From NCBI GenBank assembly GCA_016935955.1, contig JAFGPY010000263.1, forward strand, positions 1 to 35,369: DNA of 35,369 nucleotides. Reading direction: 5' to 3'. This DNA comes from Planctomycetota bacterium. Lineage in GTDB: Bacteria; Planctomycetota; Phycisphaerae; FEN-1346; JAACEH01. Below are positions 15,829 through 23,125 of the stretch, in pieces; within the stretch, counting starts at the first letter, position 1; every line of letters begins with the position of its first letter. The position numbers and the translations under genes were made by a program. The notes below the pieces were generated by a model. It was not told the DNA's origin and did no database searches. It saw nothing but the letters and a program-made list of their open reading frames with translations.

Positions 15829-15858
15829 TTGACAGGGCTGCCTGCCTCGACGTAAACT
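15829..15858 (+). promoter_or_regulatory. Promoter of the small lipoprotein gene
   Basis: TTGACA (15829-15834, perfect), an 18-base spacer and TAAACT (15853-15858). The coding start is 82 bases downstream. Confidence 0.6.
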
Positions 15859-15939
15859 ATGCGTCGCTTTCATACGATCCGTGAGTAGTCGGTGGCTTGG
15901 GAACATCCGAAGAAGACCTATTTGCTCAGGAGTCTTTCG

Positions 15940-16146
15940 ATGCGTAAACTCGCGATTCTGGCGGTGATTCTGGTCAGTGGCTTGGCGACCGTGGGCTGCG
16001 GTCCGAAGGATTCACATCAGATCTACACCGAACGCATGAGCCGTCAGTCCTACCAGGCCGACAAGCGGGCCATCGTCGACGACATCCATTCCAGCATTCT
16101 GATGGACGAGCGCCCGACGCACCTGTCGTTCTTCCTCAACGAGTAA
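15940..16146 (+). CDS. Small lipoprotein of unknown function
   Basis: A 68-residue protein with a basic start (MRKL), a hydrophobic core (AILAVILVSGLATV) and Gly-Cys20, giving a mature lipoprotein of only 49 residues. The mature part is charged (TERMSRQSYQADKRAIVDD) and ends LSFFLNE. The ATG at 15940 follows CAGGAG at ideal spacing; in-frame codons further upstream would place a polar stretch before the signal. The gene has its own clear promoter and the best terminator in the window, so it is a separate unit and probably well expressed. I recognise no family. It might be a small envelope or cell-wall anchor protein, but nothing in the sequence proves that. Confidence 0.75.
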   Translation: MRKLAILAVILVSGLATVGCGPKDSHQIYTERMSRQSYQADKRAIVDDIHSSILMDERPTHLSFFLNE

Positions 16147-16213
16147 GATCGCGCCGCGGGCGGCCCGAGGAGGTCTGCCCCGATGCGTGGATGATGTCCC
16201 GGACGTTCTATGG

Positions 16214-16250
16214 CAATCCTCCCGCCGCGAGGCGAGAGGATTGTCTTTTT
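16214..16250 (+). terminator. Intrinsic terminator of the small lipoprotein gene
   Basis: Arms CAATCCTC (16214-16221) and GAGGATTG (16236-16243), with an inner CGCC/GGCG closed by a GCGA tetraloop, followed directly by TCTTTTT. It is a textbook rho-independent terminator, 67 bases after the stop. Confidence 0.85.
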
Positions 16251-16319
16251 CGGCATGAGTGGTTCCGTCTTCGTGGTTCGCCTGTGATGCCGGCCATCTA
16301 GCCGGCCGGGCGCAGGGCC

Positions 16320-17678
16320 ATGGCATTTCGCATTCCAGCTTCGGCCAGACGCTCTTTCTGGATTGACGTCGCTTCCGGAAGCGGCCTGTCTCTCGGACTG
16401 GCCTTCCTTGCCCTGACGACCGCCGTGTTGCGCAAGAGCCTCGGCGCTCCGGATTGGCTCCTGGCCCTGGCCGTCGCACTGCCCATGGTCAACCAGTTGC
16501 TGTCGCCGGCCTGGTCCGGCGCCGGTCACCTTCGCCGCAAGGTCCCCTTCTTCCGACTCGGAGCCTACCTGACGGCGGGATTCATTGCCCTGTCGGCTGC
16601 AAGCTCGCCGCTGCTCGTACGGTTGATGGGTCCCAAGGCTTCGTCGCCCGGCCTCTTCGGCGCCTCGCCCGAAGCCCTCAGCTTTATGCTCCTGACGACC
16701 CTGGCCTGGTTCGCCGCCTCGGGCTTCAACGTCCTGGTCACATCTGTCTACCGCTGCAACTATCCCGTGCTCACCCGGGCTCGCGTCGTCTCGCGCATCA
16801 ACGTCTTCAAGTTCCTCGCTGCCCTGCCCGTGGCCGTGGGCGTCGCCCTGCTGCTCGAGCAGGCCTCGGCGTCCGGCGACCGCAGCTTCGTCTGGCTCCT
16901 GGTTGTCGGCAGCGCGGCCCTGGTCGCTGCGGCCCTGATCTACAACCGCCAGATCGTCGTCGGCGAGGAAGCCTACCCGGCGGGATGGAACGCCCGCGAG
17001 TTGCTGAGGCAACTGGTCCCGCAGAACCTGTTCGGCCTGCTGGCCCGCAATCCCCACTTTCTGCGTTACCAGATCTGGCAGACCTTTCACGGCGCGGGCA
17101 ACATCATCTGTCTGCCTGCCATGACCATGGTCATGGTCGACAAAGACAAGTGGAACATGGGCTACGCCGAGTACCTGGTCATTACCACCGTCATTCCCGG
17201 AGTGGCTCAGATCTTCTCGTCGGTGCTCTGGGCGCCGCTGATCGACCGCTTCTCACCCAGCAAGGCCCGCACCTACAACACGCCCTTCTGGGTCCTCGGC
17301 TGGTTGTTCTTCGGCTACGGGGCCATGACCGGCACCACCTGGACGGCCTACGCTTCGCGGGCTGCGGCCGGCATTGCCATGAGCGGCGCTGGCCTGATCT
17401 GGGCGCTTGGTTCGCTGCACTACTCGCGTCGCGAGGATCCGTCGCAGCTCGTTGCGGCTCACAGTTTTCTGACCGGAATTCGGGGGTTGCTCTTCCCCCT
17501 GGTAGGCGGGTGGCTCTACGTCCACGTCGGCAACTGGGTCTTCTTCATCGGCGCCGCCTCCATGGTGATTGGCGGCATCGGGTTCTACCTGCAGGACCTC
17601 GCCGAGCGGCGTGACCCCAATTTCATCAGCGAGAAGGACACCGCTGCGCCGTCGCAGCCGCCCGCGTCAGATTCCTGA
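16320..17678 (+). CDS. MFS-type membrane transporter
   Basis: A 452-residue protein with 10-12 hydrophobic helices spread along its length, no signal peptide and a polar C-terminus. The overall pattern and the IDRFSPSKAR loop in the second half fit the major facilitator superfamily, but the canonical loop after helix 2 is not conserved, so the subfamily is open. The ATG at 16320 is preceded by a GC-rich stretch with two GCCGGC copies (16289, 16301) and only a weak AGGG ribosome site. It converges on a sugar isomerase/oxidoreductase pair, so sugar or polyol uptake is a reasonable but unproven guess. Confidence 0.75.
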   Translation: MAFRIPASARRSFWIDVASGSGLSLGLAFLALTTAVLRKSLGAPDWLLALAVALPMVNQLLSPAWSGAGHLRRKVPFFRLGAYLTAGFIALSAASSPLLVRLMGPKASSPGLFGASPEALSFMLLTTLAWFAASGFNVLVTSVYRCNYPVLTRARVVSRINVFKFLAALPVAVGVALLLEQASASGDRSFVWLLVVGSAALVAAALIYNRQIVVGEEAYPAGWNARELLRQLVPQNLFGLLARNPHFLRYQIWQTFHGAGNIICLPAMTMVMVDKDKWNMGYAEYLVITTVIPGVAQIFSSVLWAPLIDRFSPSKARTYNTPFWVLGWLFFGYGAMTGTTWTAYASRAAAGIAMSGAGLIWALGSLHYSRREDPSQLVAAHSFLTGIRGLLFPLVGGWLYVHVGNWVFFIGAASMVIGGIGFYLQDLAERRDPNFISEKDTAAPSQPPASDS

Positions 17679-17694
17679 GTCTGTGCGCGGCGAA

Positions 17695-17726
17695 GGGTGC
17701 CATGCTTCTGCTCGCAGAAGCATGCC
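17695..17726. repeat. Dispersed palindromic repeat, copy 1
   Basis: An 11-base perfect inverted repeat, CATGCTTCTGC (17701-17711) and GCAGAAGCATG (17714-17724), with a two-base loop. The left flank GGTGCCATGCTTCTGC (17696-17711) recurs exactly, inverted, at 27005-27020, and the right arm GCAGAAGCATGCC recurs inverted at 26963-26975. It lies between the converging transporter and isomerase genes and may also end both transcripts. Confidence 0.75.
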
Positions 17727-17800
17727 GGATGTCCTGTCGCGCACAAGATGCGTGTGGGTGTTTCGGGACCTATTCCGCTTTTATGTCTGGGGGTGCCGGA

Positions 17801-18691
17801 TCAGGCCAGCTTATCGCCGTGACCGACGTCGCGGATCAGGGCCATGAACCGACGGCCGTACTCCACGTAGTTGTCGAACATGGCCTTCTCGGACGCCTGC
17901 ACGCGGGTGTCGTGGTGCACGACGGCCAAGTGCGGTTCCATCGAGAAGCCGCCGTCGTAACCGTTGTCGAGCAGGTGCTTGACGATCCGCCGCACGTCGC
18001 CGTCGCCCTCGCCCGGAAAGGTGTAAGTCACCTTGTCGGTCTTGGGATCGTACTTGCCGTCTTTGATGTGCACGTAGACGACGTGCTCGCGGACGTGCTC
18101 GTAGAACTCCCACGCCGACTGTTTCGGATACGGCTTGGGCTTCGCGCGGTCGTCCGAGCCCACGGGATTGCCCGTGTCGAACACCAGCTTCAGGCCCGGC
18201 ACGTTCTCGACGAGCCTCATCGTGTAGGCCCAGCCCATGCCGCCGTAATTCATGCAGTTCTCGTGAACTATCGTCAGGCCCGCGTCGCTGAACCGTTTCT
18301 GCAGCTCGCGCATGCGGCGGAAGCGCTCGGTCTCCATCTGGTTGTCCGGCTCGCGATCCTTGAGCACCGCGTAGCTCATCACGCGGATCAGCTTGCAGCC
18401 CAGCCGCTGCATCCGCGGAACCGCCCGAGAGACCTCGGCCAGCGTCTCCTCGAACGGATCAGTGATCTGCTTGGCCCAGTTGGCGATGGCCGAACCGAAA
18501 CAATTCACGCGTATGCCCGCGGCATCAAGCTTCGCGCAAACGGCCGCAAATTGCTCCGGAGCGATGTCGTGAAGGTTCTCCTGGCTGTCGGCTTTGCGGG
18601 CCTCGATGAACTGCCAACCCAACTCGCGCGTGGCGCGAATCTGCGTGTCGATCGAAACGCCCGCTTCGTCGGCGAATCCCGTCAGGTACAT
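17801..18691 (-). CDS. Sugar phosphate isomerase/epimerase-like TIM barrel protein
   Basis: A 296-residue protein of the xylose isomerase-like TIM barrel superfamily, beginning MYLTGFADEAG. Metal-ligand motifs appear in order: IVHENCMNYGG, LVFDTGNPVG, VYVHIKDGKYD and GGFSMEPHL. It probably acts on a sugar or oxidised sugar in the cytoplasm. The ATG at 18691 has an AAGGGG-type site upstream; in-frame codons before it give an Arg/Gly-rich run that does not fit the family. It is 52 bases downstream of the oxidoreductase gene on the same strand, the usual pairing for 3-keto-sugar or inositol-type pathways. Confidence 0.85.
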   Translation of the reverse strand: MYLTGFADEAGVSIDTQIRATRELGWQFIEARKADSQENLHDIAPEQFAAVCAKLDAAGIRVNCFGSAIANWAKQITDPFEETLAEVSRAVPRMQRLGCKLIRVMSYAVLKDREPDNQMETERFRRMRELQKRFSDAGLTIVHENCMNYGGMGWAYTMRLVENVPGLKLVFDTGNPVGSDDRAKPKPYPKQSAWEFYEHVREHVVYVHIKDGKYDPKTDKVTYTFPGEGDGDVRRIVKHLLDNGYDGGFSMEPHLAVVHHDTRVQASEKAMFDNYVEYGRRFMALIRDVGHGDKLA

Positions 18692-18743
18692 GCCTCGCCC
18701 CTTCCGTGCTCCGCGCGGCCCATGCGGCCGCACGGCAACGCTC

Positions 18744-19796
18744 CTACTTGAACTCCACCCAGCCGCCGCTGCGGTGCGACTGGTAGATGCCCAGCACCAC
18801 GTCCACCGCGTGCCGCGCCGACTGCGCCGAAACGAACGGCGTGCCGCCGTTACGGATGGCCCCCACGAAATCGGCGATCAGCTCAGGGTGCGTCGTCCCG
18901 TAGTGCCGCTTGCCGGCGGCCACCTTCATGGCGTGCTCGCACTCGGCCAGTTCCTGCTCCACCTTCTTGGCGAACGCCTCGTCCGTGAAGCGGACCTTCA
19001 GGCCCTGCCCGCCGCGAAGGTCGATCGACCCCTCGGATCCGTGCAGCGAAATCGTCGGCTCCCAGTTCATGTGACTGGAGCACGTGGCTTCGAGGGTGCC
19101 CAGGGCGCCGCTCTTGAGTCTCAGCGCCGCCACGGCCGTATCCTCGGTCTCCATCGAGTCGCCGTGCGTCAGATTCGCGTAGGCGCCGGTCACGGCTTGC
19201 GCGCCGCCGGTGATCCACAGCAGCGCGTCGATGAAGTGGATGGCCTGGTTGATGAGCACCGCCCCGCCTTCTTCGGCCCACGTGCCGCGCCAGCGATCGG
19301 CGCGATAGTAGTCCGGCGTCCGCAGGCAACGGATCTGCACACCCGCCGTCAGCAGGTCGCCCAGCGCGCCCTCGTCGACCAGGCGCTTCAACAATTGCAC
19401 GTCCTGGTCGAACCGGTGCTGGAAGACGCCGCCGAAGACCAGCTCCGGCCGCTTGGCGTGGGCCGCGAACATCGCGTCGAGCCCCGCCGGCGTCGCGGCC
19501 AGGGCCTTTTCGCAGAGCACGTGCTTGCCGGCCTCCAGCGCCGCCACGGTGATCGGCGAGTGGCTGGCGTGGTCGGTGCAGACACTGATGCAGTCCACGT
19601 CCTTGGCCGCAAGAAGCTCGCGGTAATCCTTCGTGACGTGAGCGATCGTGTACTTGTCGGCCAGGCGACGGGCCTTCTCCTCGACCAGGTCGCAGGCCCA
19701 GGTGATTTCCACGTCGCCCAACAGACGGTAGCTCTCGGCGTGCAGCGGCGCGATGACGCCGCAACCGACGATCCCGACTCTCAGTTTCCCGGACAC
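18744..19796 (-). CDS. Gfo/Idh/MocA family NAD(P)-dependent oxidoreductase
   Basis: A 350-residue sugar-type dehydrogenase. The Rossmann motif LRVGIVGCGVIAPLHAE is at the N-terminus, and the second domain carries AIHFIDALLWITGG with the conserved His. The family's usual Glu-Lys-Pro after the fourth strand (CEKP) reads CEKALA here, so the Pro is replaced. The enzymes oxidise or reduce sugars, inositols or their derivatives. The start is a GTG at 19796 with GGGAG upstream; the longer in-frame leader is Trp/Arg-rich and unlike the family. It is the first gene of a two-gene unit with the TIM-barrel isomerase. Confidence 0.92.
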   Translation of the reverse strand: MSGKLRVGIVGCGVIAPLHAESYRLLGDVEITWACDLVEEKARRLADKYTIAHVTKDYRELLAAKDVDCISVCTDHASHSPITVAALEAGKHVLCEKALAATPAGLDAMFAAHAKRPELVFGGVFQHRFDQDVQLLKRLVDEGALGDLLTAGVQIRCLRTPDYYRADRWRGTWAEEGGAVLINQAIHFIDALLWITGGAQAVTGAYANLTHGDSMETEDTAVAALRLKSGALGTLEATCSSHMNWEPTISLHGSEGSIDLRGGQGLKVRFTDEAFAKKVEQELAECEHAMKVAAGKRHYGTTHPELIADFVGAIRNGGTPFVSAQSARHAVDVVLGIYQSHRSGGWVEFK

Positions 19797-19895
19797 GACT
19801 GGCAACTCCCAAGGCGGTCTCCGGCCCGCGGCCGCGCTGCCGCACCAGGGCCGCTCCCACACCGAGCGGTCCGAAGACAGCAACGAATCCCGGCA

Positions 19896-19923
19896 AGCTT
19901 AGACTCCTGGCCGGGGATGTCAA
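19896..19923 (-). promoter_or_regulatory. Probable promoter of the oxidoreductase/isomerase pair
   Basis: On the minus strand a perfect TTGACA (19923-19918), a 16-base spacer and TAAGCT (19901-19896, three of six). The leader to the GTG would be about 90 bases. Confidence 0.45.
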
Positions 19924-20051
19924 GGCGGCATACCCCGGATTTCGACAAATCCCTCGACGCCGGGCACAGAGATCAGGTCAACAGGCGCAGCGCGAGAGCC
20001 GAACTGGCCCCAGACGCGGAAGGGCAATCACAACGCCCGCTATGAGATGAA

Positions 20052-20483
20052 TCACGATGAATGGTGCCGCAAGTGCCGCCGGCTTGCCCGGCCGCCCGAC
20101 GGCGCGTCGGCCGCCTTGCCTGCGGCAGATGCATCAGCGTGGTCGCCCGCCTGCTTCTTGGCCGATCCGCCCACGGTCTTGCCGCACTTCGGGCAGAAGT
20201 AGCCCGACCGCGGGTAGTCCTTGCGGCTGATGCGCTGGTTGCAGAACGGACAGGTGATCGTCAGGCCGGCAACCACCCAGCCGATCAGGCCGCCGACAAT
20301 GAACGTGATGCCTGCGTAGCCCCAGAAGGTCGTCAGACCGTCCCACAAGCTGGCGTGCTTGTCGGTGCTCTTGCTGGCAATGACCAGCCCGACCGTCAGC
20401 AGTCCCAGACCGACCACACTGAGAAGCAGCGCCGGCCACCCTCGTGCGGCAACCGGATTGTCGCTTGAGCTTCCACTCTGCAT
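20052..20483 (-). CDS. Small zinc-ribbon membrane protein
   Basis: A 143-residue protein. Two hydrophobic segments (about 16-37, WPALLLSVVGLGLLTVGLVI, and 51-75, YAGITFIVGGLIGWVVAG) are followed by a cytoplasmic zinc ribbon (CPFCN then CPKCG) and a low-complexity tail rich in Ala, Lys, Gly and Arg. The ATG at 20483 has GGAGG eight bases upstream and a near-consensus promoter; longer in-frame frames upstream are not supported. The function is unknown. The domain order is the reverse of the other zinc-ribbon membrane protein in the window. Confidence 0.78.
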   Translation of the reverse strand: MQSGSSSDNPVAARGWPALLLSVVGLGLLTVGLVIASKSTDKHASLWDGLTTFWGYAGITFIVGGLIGWVVAGLTITCPFCNQRISRKDYPRSGYFCPKCGKTVGGSAKKQAGDHADASAAGKAADAPSGGRASRRHLRHHSS

Positions 20484-20523
20484 ACGCAATCCTCCGACAA
20501 AACTTCCACCCCATGGGCCGTGC

Positions 20524-20552
20524 ATCATACCGACTCTTGAACCATTTGCCAA
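20524..20552 (-). promoter_or_regulatory. Promoter of the small zinc-ribbon membrane protein gene
   Basis: On the minus strand TTGGCA (20552-20547), a 17-base spacer and TATGAT (20529-20524), each five of six to consensus. The leader is about 35 bases. Confidence 0.7.
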
Positions 20553-20591
20553 CGGATTGGTGACACGGAAATGCGACAAGTCTTCCAGCCC

Positions 20592-20615
20592 CGGTATCCT
20601 GAACATCAGGAATAC
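20592..20615 (-). terminator. Inverted repeat after the alpha/beta hydrolase gene
   Basis: Two 12-base arms, CCGGTATCCTGA and TCAGGAATACGG, pair imperfectly around ACA. The repeat lies about 40 bases past the hydrolase stop and just upstream of the next gene's promoter. No T tract follows, so it could also be a protein-binding site. Confidence 0.35.
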
Positions 20616-20653
20616 GGCGGCCGATCCGCGACACGGGCACGGTCCTTGCCCAG

Positions 20654-21727
20654 TCAACCGGCGTCCGGACAGGGCGTGGTGAGCGGCACTGCGGGCGGCG
20701 GATGCGTTCCGTATCTGAAGAACTCCAGCAGCAAGTCGTCGAAGATGTCCTTCTGATCGACCATGACTTCGTGGCCCGAGTCCGAAACGACGACCAGCCG
20801 GGCATCGGGCAGATGGTCGCGGAAGTTCTCGCCGGCCGTCGGCGGATGGATCGTGTCCTCGGCGCCCCAGACCAGGAGCACGGGGCAGGCGACCTCGCCC
20901 AGACGGTCGCGGCAACTCGAATAGAAAATGCTCAGCAGAGATCGCGAGAATGTTCTCCCCTCGGCGGCATAGGCCGCCTTGTTCGCCCGCAAGGCCATCT
21001 GGTAACGGAAGATTCGCTCCGTCATTGGCGTCTCGTACTTGAACATCTTGGCGTATATTTCCGGCCAGCGCTCCCGCAGCACGTCGACGCACAAGGCGTC
21101 GTTCCAGAGGTGCTTCAGCGCGAAGTCGGTCATGCCCGTAGGCGGCGGCCAGTCGCCCACCGAGCCCATCAGCACCAGCTTGGCCACGCGGTCCGGATGC
21201 TTCAGGGCCATGATCAGGCCCAGGTGTCCGCCCATCGAGCCGCCCACGATTGACACGCGCTGGAGCCCCTTGGCGTCCATGAAGTCCACCACGCGATCCA
21301 CGATCCACGACAGTTCGTAACTCACGTCCGGCTTGTCCGATTTGCCGAATCCCGGCGGGTCCACGGCCACCACGTGATAGTGCTGGGCCAGCACTGGAAT
21401 GTTCTCCTGCCAGAAGTCGATGTTCGTGCCCAGCCCCGGCAGAATCAGCACGTCCTCACCTTGGCCCATCTCCTGGTAGCAATACTTCAGGTCGCCGACC
21501 TGCAGGTAGTTCTCGCCCAAGGCGTAGGTGTACTCCTTCAAAAACACATCGTCGCGATAGCCTGCCAGGCGAAGGTCGCCACACGAAGCACAGCCCACGG
21601 CCATCAGGCCCACCAGCATCCACAGGATTATCCCCGACGCACGCGCGCCGACCAGCGCCTTGTCCGACACGCCGGCCGCTCCCGGCAACCCCGATGGCCT
21701 ATCGCAGCCCCTGCCTACCATCCGCAT
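20654..21727 (-). CDS. Alpha/beta hydrolase, probable lipoprotein
   Basis: A 357-residue alpha/beta hydrolase. The catalytic triad is visible: Ser164 in the elbow GGSMGG, Asp291 in WGAEDTIHP and His319 in SDSGHE; the oxyanion loop is LPGLGTN. A hydrophobic segment ending LMAVG-Cys46 suggests a membrane-anchored lipoprotein. With the ATG at 21727 (AGGAG upstream) the signal would have a long 30-residue leader; a GTG at 21670 with GGGAG eight bases upstream gives a normal signal peptide and may be the true start. It probably hydrolyses an ester or related small molecule outside the cytoplasm. It stands alone. Confidence 0.85.
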   Translation of the reverse strand: MRMVGRGCDRPSGLPGAAGVSDKALVGARASGIILWMLVGLMAVGCASCGDLRLAGYRDDVFLKEYTYALGENYLQVGDLKYCYQEMGQGEDVLILPGLGTNIDFWQENIPVLAQHYHVVAVDPPGFGKSDKPDVSYELSWIVDRVVDFMDAKGLQRVSIVGGSMGGHLGLIMALKHPDRVAKLVLMGSVGDWPPPTGMTDFALKHLWNDALCVDVLRERWPEIYAKMFKYETPMTERIFRYQMALRANKAAYAAEGRTFSRSLLSIFYSSCRDRLGEVACPVLLVWGAEDTIHPPTAGENFRDHLPDARLVVVSDSGHEVMVDQKDIFDDLLLEFFRYGTHPPPAVPLTTPCPDAG

Positions 21728-21776
21728 TCCCGCAACTCCTCTCTGATTGCAGAGCGCTATGCTCCTGAACCTGCCT

Positions 21777-21806
21777 ATTCTAGTCTCACAGCCCCCAACA
21801 CGTCCA
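21777..21806 (-). promoter_or_regulatory. Probable promoter of the alpha/beta hydrolase gene
   Basis: On the minus strand TGGACG (21806-21801), an 18-base spacer and TAGAAT (21782-21777). The -10 is five of six and the -35 four of six to consensus. Confidence 0.45.
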
Positions 21807-21878
21807 GATCGAACCACACACCGATGTCACAGACAGTGTCGCAGTGCCTCCGGCACCGGACCAGGCCCACGGTCCTCC

Positions 21879-21894
21879 TTCTCGTGCACGAGAA
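21879..21894. repeat. Perfect 16-base palindrome
   Basis: TTCTCGTGCACGAGAA is fully self-complementary. It sits in the 300-base stretch 21728-22027, in which I see no convincing gene. It could be a protein-binding site or part of a terminator; it lies about 73 bases upstream of the hydrolase -35. Confidence 0.5.
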
Positions 21895-21937
21895 AGGCAA
21901 GGTCAATTGCGACGTCTCGGGCAGCAAGAAACGACAA

Positions 21938-21969
21938 GAAGCCGCTCGGCGCTTTCGTCGAACGGCTTC
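21938..21969 (-). terminator. Probable terminator of the PEP-CTERM gene
   Basis: Arms GAAGCCG (21938-21944) and CGGCTTC (21963-21969) with further pairing inside. On the minus strand the stem is followed by TTGTCGTTTC. It lies 59 bases past the stop of the PEP-CTERM gene. Confidence 0.5.
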
Positions 21970-22027
21970 CTGACTTGTCTTGGTTCGCTTCACGAAGGAG
22001 CCCATGACCGCACACAACCGCCTGTCG

Positions 22028-22831
22028 CTAGGCGCGTTTGCGGCGAGTGCGAGCAAGGCCCAGGCCGCCCACGGCCACCAACAGCGCCGTGGCCGGCTCG
22101 GGAACCGTCATGGCGAAGTCGTTCCACACCTGGACATCGTCCAGGTACAACCCGTCGCCGGAGTTGCCCGTGTCGTTGCCCCAGAGCAACTGGTGGAAGG
22201 CCTCCATGGTCGTCGAGCCGATGGCCACGCCGCCCGTGACGGGTGTGCCGTCATCGACCTGCAGGTACAGCGACGGGGCCGCCTGCGTGTCCCACTTCAT
22301 CGTGACATGGTACCACTGGTCCTGGACCCATGACGTGGGGTTCGTGTAGGTGATGTAGGTCGTGTGGTATCCGGTGCCGTCGATCCAGCCGTAGACCATC
22401 CGCATCTGGGTGGTGTTGTTGCGGAACACCAGATTCAGCGCCTCATTCGTATCCAACTCATCGTCCGAACTCTTGCCGCCGATCATCACCAGCATGCGGT
22501 TGCCGGTGAACGTGCCCGTGTACTGCCACCACAACGAAATGGCGCCTTCGTCAGTCAGGGCCCAGACATCGTTATTGGTATCGTTGGCGAACTCGCCCAG
22601 GTGGTACGACCCGGAAATGTCGAGCGAGTAGCTACCGCCATGAGCCGCATCCGTGGTCCGGATCGACTCGGGATAGTAGCGCGGGACCGAATCCGACCCG
22701 GCGGGGTAGACCTCTGGCGTGTCGGTCTCCATCGACCACGCGAAAGTCATCTCGGCTCGGACGGGGGAGGCCGTCGCCGCCAACAGAATCGCCAACATCA
22801 GCAACGCACTCTTGCCAGAAAACACTCTCAT
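22028..22831 (-). CDS. PEP-CTERM sorting domain protein with LamG-like domain
   Basis: A 267-residue exported protein. Signal peptide residues 1-26 end SPVRA. The body (about 28-235) is a LamG/concanavalin-like jelly roll (SLDISGSYH, ISLWWQYTG, WYHVTMKWD, SLYLQVDDG, LYLDDVQVW). The C-terminus is a classic PEP-CTERM signal: Val-Pro-Glu-Pro at 243-246, a hydrophobic stretch LLVAVGGLGLA, then TRRKRA. An exosortase would cut this tail and the protein would go to the surface or matrix; no exosortase is in the window. The ATG has GGAGGAGG upstream. It is divergent from a LacI-type regulator and shares an operator-rich 294-base gap with it. Confidence 0.93.
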   Translation of the reverse strand: MRVFSGKSALLMLAILLAATASPVRAEMTFAWSMETDTPEVYPAGSDSVPRYYPESIRTTDAAHGGSYSLDISGSYHLGEFANDTNNDVWALTDEGAISLWWQYTGTFTGNRMLVMIGGKSSDDELDTNEALNLVFRNNTTQMRMVYGWIDGTGYHTTYITYTNPTSWVQDQWYHVTMKWDTQAAPSLYLQVDDGTPVTGGVAIGSTTMEAFHQLLWGNDTGNSGDGLYLDDVQVWNDFAMTVPEPATALLVAVGGLGLARTRRKRA

Positions 22832-22911
22832 GGTCGTCCTCCTCCGCTCCCCCGGTAGCTCGTCTCGCCTGGTGTCGGAAGGCTACGCCGCCATCGGTCT
22901 GACACCGACTT

Positions 22912-22940
22912 AATATACACTATCTTTTGCCATCGGCAAA
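22912..22940 (-). promoter_or_regulatory. Candidate promoter of the PEP-CTERM gene
   Basis: On the minus strand TTTGCC (22940-22935), a 17-base spacer and TATATT (22917-22912). The -35 is weak and lies inside a perfect inverted repeat at 22925-22941, as expected for a regulated promoter. Confidence 0.4.
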
Positions 22941-22941
22941 A
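22925..22941. promoter_or_regulatory. Operator-like inverted repeat over the PEP-CTERM promoter
   Basis: TTTTGCC-ATC-GGCAAAA, perfect 7-base arms with a three-base centre. It overlaps the presumed -35 of the PEP-CTERM gene. The size and symmetry suit a dimeric regulator such as the neighbouring LacI-type protein; the assignment is inferred. Confidence 0.45.
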
Positions 22942-22945
22942 CCGT

Positions 22946-22976
22946 AACGCCATTGTCAACAACGTCTTATGGCGTT
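22946..22976. repeat. Inverted repeat in the divergent LacI/PEP-CTERM gap
   Basis: Arms AACGCCAT (22946-22953) and ATGGCGTT (22969-22976) with a 15-base interval, followed by TTT on the plus strand. It could be an operator half-site pair or a hairpin. Confidence 0.35.
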
Positions 22977-22996
22977 TTTGGTGCGTAACTCCCGCA

Positions 22997-23010
22997 ATCA
23001 CACGTGTGAT
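22997..23010. promoter_or_regulatory. 14-base perfect palindrome, candidate LacI-type operator
   Basis: ATCACACGTGTGAT is fully self-complementary with a central CG, as in many LacI/GalR-family operators. It lies 116 bases before the regulator gene start, consistent with autoregulation. Confidence 0.5.
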
Positions 23011-23125
23011 GCGCCGACAAGAAAAGAGGGAGGAAAATCTCAGAATTCGGTGCCGCGGAGGCCCAGGCCCGTCGCAGCCGCACGGTTCGGTTGACGACAC
23101 CGACGTGCGACAGTACGATGGGCCC

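Noticed and set aside
21775..22027. Small minus-strand frames after the PEP-CTERM gene
   Set aside because: They are Arg/Ser/Cys-rich, match nothing I know and run through a hairpin and a 16-base palindrome.
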